Shown here one piece after another: positions 13,779 to 17,446 of a DNA stretch of 17,446 nt. The notes below the pieces were generated by a model, which was not told the DNA's origin, ran no database searches, and saw only the letters and a list, made by a program, of their open reading frames with translations. Numbering within the stretch: position 1 is the stretch's first letter; each line of letters opens with the position of its first letter. Position numbers and translations under genes: made by a program. The DNA comes from an uncultured Clostridia bacterium (GTDB lineage: Bacteria > Bacillota_A > Clostridia > Oscillospirales > Acutalibacteraceae): NCBI GenBank assembly GCA_937891215.1, contig CALAEU010000206.1:1-17446 (forward strand). The letters run 5' to 3'.

Positions 13779-15710
13779 ATGAAAAAAACTATGAGCAAAA
13801 AGACTAAAACTGTATCCATAATAGTGTTTTTGATTAGTACCATAATTACTGCTATACTAGCATTTCAACTTCCAATGGTTTCATATTTTTTACCTAAAGC
13901 GGCTGAAACTGTAGGTATTGAATATGAAAAAGCGGAAGAACCAACTTACAGTATATTTTCTGATAAAGCAATTTATGTTACAGATGACTGGGAATTTTAC
14001 TGGAATAAACTTATTATTACCGAGGAACTTAAAGAATTTGAACCTGATTTAATAGTAGATTTACCATCTGCCTGGACAACCTATCAGATTAACGATGAAC
14101 GATTATCGAGTGGTGGGTACGCTACATACAGAAAGGTTCTGCATGATGTTTATTCACCTGAACCTGTCATAATTACTTTACCCAATCTACCTGGAGCGTA
14201 CAGAGTTTATGTTGACGGTGAGCTCGTTTCAACCAATTGTTTGAGCAACAGTGATATAAGAGAAGAAACACTATCGAATGCTGATATACATAATTATCCG
14301 TTAAGTCTTGACTTTTCAGAAGATGGGACATATGAAATCATTATTGAAGTTTCGTGCCAGTTTTCGAGTGGTATAACTGTTCTTCCTGTTTTGGTTGATA
14401 ACGAACATTATGAGTCGAATATGACTGCACTTTTAGTATTCAGATATTTTATTATTGGTATGGTTGCAATGTTCCTTATATCAATAATCGCAATAAGTGC
14501 AGTTGCTTTTAAAGATAACAGGTTTTTCTGGCTTATTGTTCTTTGTTTTGCATTTTTATTCAGGATTATGATTAGTGGTAATGGCTATGGAATTTCGAGT
14601 GCATTTTTCTTCGGTTTGAGTTACGAGATAGTTCTGTCGCTTATATATGCAACTACTTATATAATAAAACTTGCACTTTTTATGCATATAGCAAGGTCTT
14701 TGAAATTTAAAATATCCGATAATTTTATGGTAGTAATTTCAGGCGCATTTTTGCTTTGCGTGTTCATTCCACAATTTGTTACAGAAATTATTTACGACTC
14801 TGCAAACTATATGTTTTTACAAGCAGTTTCTTATATTCTTGACTTGTATTTAGTTTATAAAATATCAATAGAAGTTGCAAAGAAAAAACGATTTTCTATT
14901 CCTTTTTTAATCGCGTCTTGTATTCTTATTTCAAGTTTAATAATAGACAATTACTATATTAACGGTTATATTTCCAAAAATGTGGAATTTGTTTTTCCTA
15001 TAGCAGGTACGGTATTTATTCTTATGCTTCTTATTATTCAGGTTATAAGAATAGGGGAAGCGTATGTTGCCGAATTACACGCAGCAGAATTAACGGAAGC
15101 ACTTGCTGATATAAATATGCGACTTATGTTAAGTCAGATTAAACCGCATTTCCTTTATAATGCTCTTAATACAATAAAATATTTAATAAAAAAAGACCCG
15201 AAAACTGCAGAGCAGGTTGTTGTTAAATTTTCTAAATATTTAAGAGCAAATATGGATTCTTTAACTCAGAAAACACCGCTTCCTGTAGAAAAAGAATTAG
15301 ACCATGTTGCAAATTATACCGATATTGAAAAGCATCGTTTTGGTGACAGACTCAATGTTATTTATGATATTGAATGTAAAGATTTTGTCATATTGCCACT
15401 TACAATTCAACCAATTGTTGAAAATGCAATTAAACACGGTATAAATCAGAAACCTGAAGGTGGTACTGTAACTGTCAAAACTTATGATGATGAAATGTTC
15501 TTTTATGTGGATATTTCTGATGACGGTGTAGGTTATGATATTACAAAACAACCAGATGAGAACGATGAACGCTCTCATGTAGGTATAAATAACATAAAAG
15601 TAAGACTTAAAGAAATGCTAAAAGCTACTGTAGATGTTGAAAGTGCAGTAGGTGTCGGCACAAAAGTTTTAATTAAAATTCCTAAAAATGATGAAACGAG
15701 GTTACAATGA
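13779..15710 (+). CDS. LytS/YehU-type sensor histidine kinase with extracellular and 7TM sensor domains
   Basis: The protein has 643 residues from the preferred start. An N-terminal membrane span (~8-32) leads into an extracellular beta-rich domain (~35-210; [25 protein letters not shown]), like the carbohydrate-binding-type domains attached to 7TM sensors (7TMR-DISM). About seven spans follow (~216-425). The cytoplasmic kinase (His_kinase/HATPase type, PF06580) has [14 protein letters not shown] with phospho-acceptor His457, N-box Asn549 in [12 protein letters not shown], and a G-box [10 protein letters not shown] near 578-587. It senses an outside signal, possibly a carbohydrate, and phosphorylates the regulator encoded next. 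The stop overlaps the regulator start (ATGA, 15707-15710). LytS-type kinases usually pair with LytTR regulators; this one instead adjoins a REC-winged-helix protein. The signal is unknown. Confidence 0.9.
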   Translation: MKKTMSKKTKTVSIIVFLISTIITAILAFQLPMVSYFLPKAAETVGIEYEKAEEPTYSIFSDKAIYVTDDWEFYWNKLIITEELKEFEPDLIVDLPSAWTTYQINDERLSSGGYATYRKVLHDVYSPEPVIITLPNLPGAYRVYVDGELVSTNCLSNSDIREETLSNADIHNYPLSLDFSEDGTYEIIIEVSCQFSSGITVLPVLVDNEHYESNMTALLVFRYFIIGMVAMFLISIIAISAVAFKDNRFFWLIVLCFAFLFRIMISGNGYGISSAFFFGLSYEIVLSLIYATTYIIKLALFMHIARSLKFKISDNFMVVISGAFLLCVFIPQFVTEIIYDSANYMFLQAVSYILDLYLVYKISIEVAKKKRFSIPFLIASCILISSLIIDNYYINGYISKNVEFVFPIAGTVFILMLLIIQVIRIGEAYVAELHAAELTEALADINMRLMLSQIKPHFLYNALNTIKYLIKKDPKTAEQVVVKFSKYLRANMDSLTQKTPLPVEKELDHVANYTDIEKHRFGDRLNVIYDIECKDFVILPLTIQPIVENAIKHGINQKPEGGTVTVKTYDDEMFFYVDISDDGVGYDITKQPDENDERSHVGINNIKVRLKEMLKATVDVESAVGVGTKVLIKIPKNDETRLQ

Positions 15711-16312
15711 TGTTAATAATGGCAGTAGATGATGAATTTCTCGCACTTGAAGATTTTGAAGACACTTGTAGAGAAGTTGGTATAACTGACGAAATCGTAA
15801 AATTCAATAATCCTATTGAAGCATTAGGTTTTGTTGCATGTAACAAAGTCGATATTGCATTTCTTGATATTGAAATGCCTGTTATAAAAGGAATTGAGCT
15901 TGCAAGAAGAATTAAAGAAACATCTAAAAATACAAGAATTATTTTTGCAACAGGTTACTCTGAATATGCACTTGACGCTTTTAAAGCGGATGCGGTTGAC
16001 TATGTTTTAAAACCTTACGAAGCAGACAGAATCCGTCAGGCTTATGACAAGGCATTACTTGTTAAAGATGTCGAGGTTAAAAGTCATATTTTTGTTAAAA
16101 CATTTGGTTACTTTGATGTTTTTGTTGATGGTAAATCTGTTTCATTCTCGAGTGCAAAATCAAAAGAACTTTTAGCACTTTTAATTGACAGAAATGGCGG
16201 TACTGTAAGTACAGAACAGGCAGTAAGTATTCTTTGGGAGGGCAGAGAGTATAACGAAACTGTTCAGTCACTTTTCAGAAAAGTATTCAAATCTTTAAGA
16301 ACTAAAGAATAA
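15707..16312 (+). CDS. Response regulator with REC domain and shortened winged-helix DNA-binding domain
   Basis: The protein has 201 residues. The REC domain (1-~115) has acidic D8-D9, phosphorylation site D54 in AFLDIEMP, switch T82 and K102 in LKPYE. A C-terminal part (~122-201) starts with a beta-hairpin ([16 protein letters not shown]) and continues with [17 protein letters not shown] and AVSILWEG helices, as in OmpR/SARP-type winged-helix domains of Clostridial regulators. It ends right after the putative recognition helix ([14 protein letters not shown]), without the wing beta-hairpin and tail of 35 or more residues that such proteins usually have. No frameshift rescue is open in the other two plus frames after the stop. 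It is translationally coupled to the kinase, so it is its probable partner. Whether it binds DNA normally is uncertain. Confidence 0.85.
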   Translation: MMLIMAVDDEFLALEDFEDTCREVGITDEIVKFNNPIEALGFVACNKVDIAFLDIEMPVIKGIELARRIKETSKNTRIIFATGYSEYALDAFKADAVDYVLKPYEADRIRQAYDKALLVKDVEVKSHIFVKTFGYFDVFVDGKSVSFSSAKSKELLALLIDRNGGTVSTEQAVSILWEGREYNETVQSLFRKVFKSLRTKE

Positions 16313-16335
16313 TAAAAGAAGTTGGAAGTGGTTGT

Positions 16336-17430
16336 GTGAAGACGTATAAAAAAGCTTTAATAATACTTATAATTATTGTTGTAATTACATTGTGTCTACT
16401 ATCTTACTTTTTAGGTAGGGGAAGTTTAGATGATACAACATTAACTACATTTAGTATTACTAAAGTTGAAGACGTCGATAGTAACACAACTCTTTTTTTT
16501 GAAAAAAGCAAAAACGCTACTCATTATGTAGTAACTATAACCGATGATGCAGATAATATCATTAATCAAATAGATACAGAAAAAAATCGAGTAAGTATTC
16601 AAAATACTCATGCTGAATATAATCAAAATATAAATATTAATGTTACAGCATTCAATAAAAATGAAGAAACACTGCCATCTGCTAATACATTTAAGTATAC
16701 TTGGATAAATCCGAGTTTTGATGATGCTAATAATAAAGCAATAGTAACAAAAGATCAAGACTTCTCAATAAAAATACTTGGTGATGTTTATAATAGTTTT
16801 AATTATAAAAATATAATAGTTTTTTTGAAATCTTTTTTTAAAAAAGAGTATATTCGCAAATTGAATGATAGTATTTATAAACAAGAAATAGATTCAAATT
16901 ATATATTAATACCATATGACAATATAAAATCATATACTGGAAGATTAACAGCAGTTATTTATGATAATAATGATAATGTTTGTATGTTTCTGGTCGAGTT
17001 TGAGCCAGTTGGTTTTATTTTTGTTAGACCAACAGAGGGCAGAAACATGTATTGGTATTGTCCAACATTTGGTAATCACCTTCATAGTGTCAAAGGATGG
17101 GCAAAATATAGATTTGGTACAGAAGAAAATATCCCCGAGTCATTTAATGAGTTCAACATGATAAAAGATGTGAGAAATTATATCAATTATCCCAGCACGC
17201 TGTATTTTGAAGCAGGTGCTGACGGTCAATATGTTTATTATCAAAAAAGTCCATACTATGTAGCCAACAAATTAAATGAAAAATTATACTATATACACAA
17301 CGCTCCGGCGATCAAAAAAAATGACAAATATTATAATTTAATTTCTGATCTTTGGTATGGTAGCTACGAGGAAACAGAGAAATGGGAATTTATGTTGGAT
17401 GTGAATTTTCTTCATAAATGGACATTATAA
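16336..17430 (+). CDS. Membrane-anchored exported protein with FN3-like domain, unknown function
   Basis: The protein has 364 residues. The GTG start is preceded by GGAAG (16324-16328) 7 bases upstream. Residues ~7-27 (ALIILIIIVVITLCLLSYFLG) form a single N-terminal membrane anchor with no clear cleavage site; Cys20 is not in a good lipobox. Residues ~35-125 look like a fibronectin-III/Ig beta-sandwich (YVVTITDDADNII, INVTAFNKNEE, FKYTWI). A second beta-rich section follows (~135-225). The C-terminal ~135 residues are rich in Trp, Tyr and Phe (NMYWYCPTFGNHLHSVKGW), a composition seen in sugar- or wall-facing proteins. I do not recognise it. It begins 23 bases after the response regulator, so may belong to the same transcript. 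The coding sequence is strikingly AT-rich compared with its neighbours: 97 G/C of 420 over 16501-16920 by hand count. Confidence 0.8.
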   Translation: MKTYKKALIILIIIVVITLCLLSYFLGRGSLDDTTLTTFSITKVEDVDSNTTLFFEKSKNATHYVVTITDDADNIINQIDTEKNRVSIQNTHAEYNQNININVTAFNKNEETLPSANTFKYTWINPSFDDANNKAIVTKDQDFSIKILGDVYNSFNYKNIIVFLKSFFKKEYIRKLNDSIYKQEIDSNYILIPYDNIKSYTGRLTAVIYDNNDNVCMFLVEFEPVGFIFVRPTEGRNMYWYCPTFGNHLHSVKGWAKYRFGTEENIPESFNEFNMIKDVRNYINYPSTLYFEAGADGQYVYYQKSPYYVANKLNEKLYYIHNAPAIKKNDKYYNLISDLWYGSYEETEKWEFMLDVNFLHKWTL

Positions 17431-17433
17431 AGT

Positions 17434-17440
17434 AGGTGGG
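17434..17440 (+). promoter_or_regulatory. Probable ribosome binding site of a gene beyond the window
   Basis: AGGTGGG follows the preceding stop by three bases and has no start codon before the window ends. It suggests a co-transcribed next gene. Confidence 0.45.
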
Positions 17441-17446
17441 GAATTA

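Noticed and set aside
16441..16758. Minus-strand hydrophobic open frame of 105 residues
   Set aside because: Arises from the AT-rich composition of the gene at 16336-17430; hydrophobic antisense frames are expected there.

Overview
The window looks like a low-GC Gram-positive chromosome, most likely a Clostridia relative (gut Oscillospiraceae/Ruminococcaceae type). The reasons are strong purine-rich Shine-Dalgarno sites, A/T-rich third positions, a pth-mfd gene order with a GlmU-type gene just upstream (as in Firmicutes), a TSCPD-domain small protein, and a LytS-type kinase carrying a 7TM sensor. Genus is an inference I cannot settle from this sequence. I saw no tRNA, rRNA, CRISPR array or intact insertion sequence.

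Left part (1-2471, + strand): two tandem paralogous surface or exported proteins share a C-terminal domain of about 165-185 residues of unknown function. They carry unrelated low-complexity linkers: Gly-Thr-Ser-Pro octapeptides in the first (cut by the window edge), Asn-Thr then Asn-Ala in the second. A small signal-peptide plus single-TM protein follows. Intrinsic terminators separate the first two genes and follow the second. Positions 2472-2768 hold a repeat-rich, hairpin-rich spacer.

Middle-left (2769-6825): a minus-strand pair encodes a PII-like signalling protein and a CPA2-type cation/proton antiporter, sharing one base in a TGATG overlap. It diverges from a plus-strand polar amino-acid ABC importer operon (lipoprotein, permease, ATPase). 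The divergent spacer contains a good promoter for the PII-like gene and two copies of a 13-bp dyad TTATT-N3-AATAA, a candidate operator pair.

Between convergent operons (6882-7024) lies a probable non-coding RNA: an 18-bp closing helix with three wobble pairs that fit only the plus strand, internal helices, and a terminator hairpin with a T-run.

Middle-right (7041-13586, - strand): a tight housekeeping operon, read GlmU-type acetyltransferase (C-terminal half only) > pth > mfd > TSCPD protein > mtnN > unknown 253-aa protein. It covers cell-wall precursor synthesis, translation quality control, transcription-coupled repair and SAM by-product recycling.

Right part (13727-17446, + strand): a sigma-A-like promoter drives a 7TM sensor histidine kinase and a response regulator joined by an ATGA overlap. 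The regulator's C-terminal DNA-binding domain appears to stop before its wing. Twenty-three bases later begins a markedly AT-rich gene for a membrane-anchored exported protein with a fibronectin-III-like domain. A Shine-Dalgarno-like sequence at the window edge suggests another gene follows.
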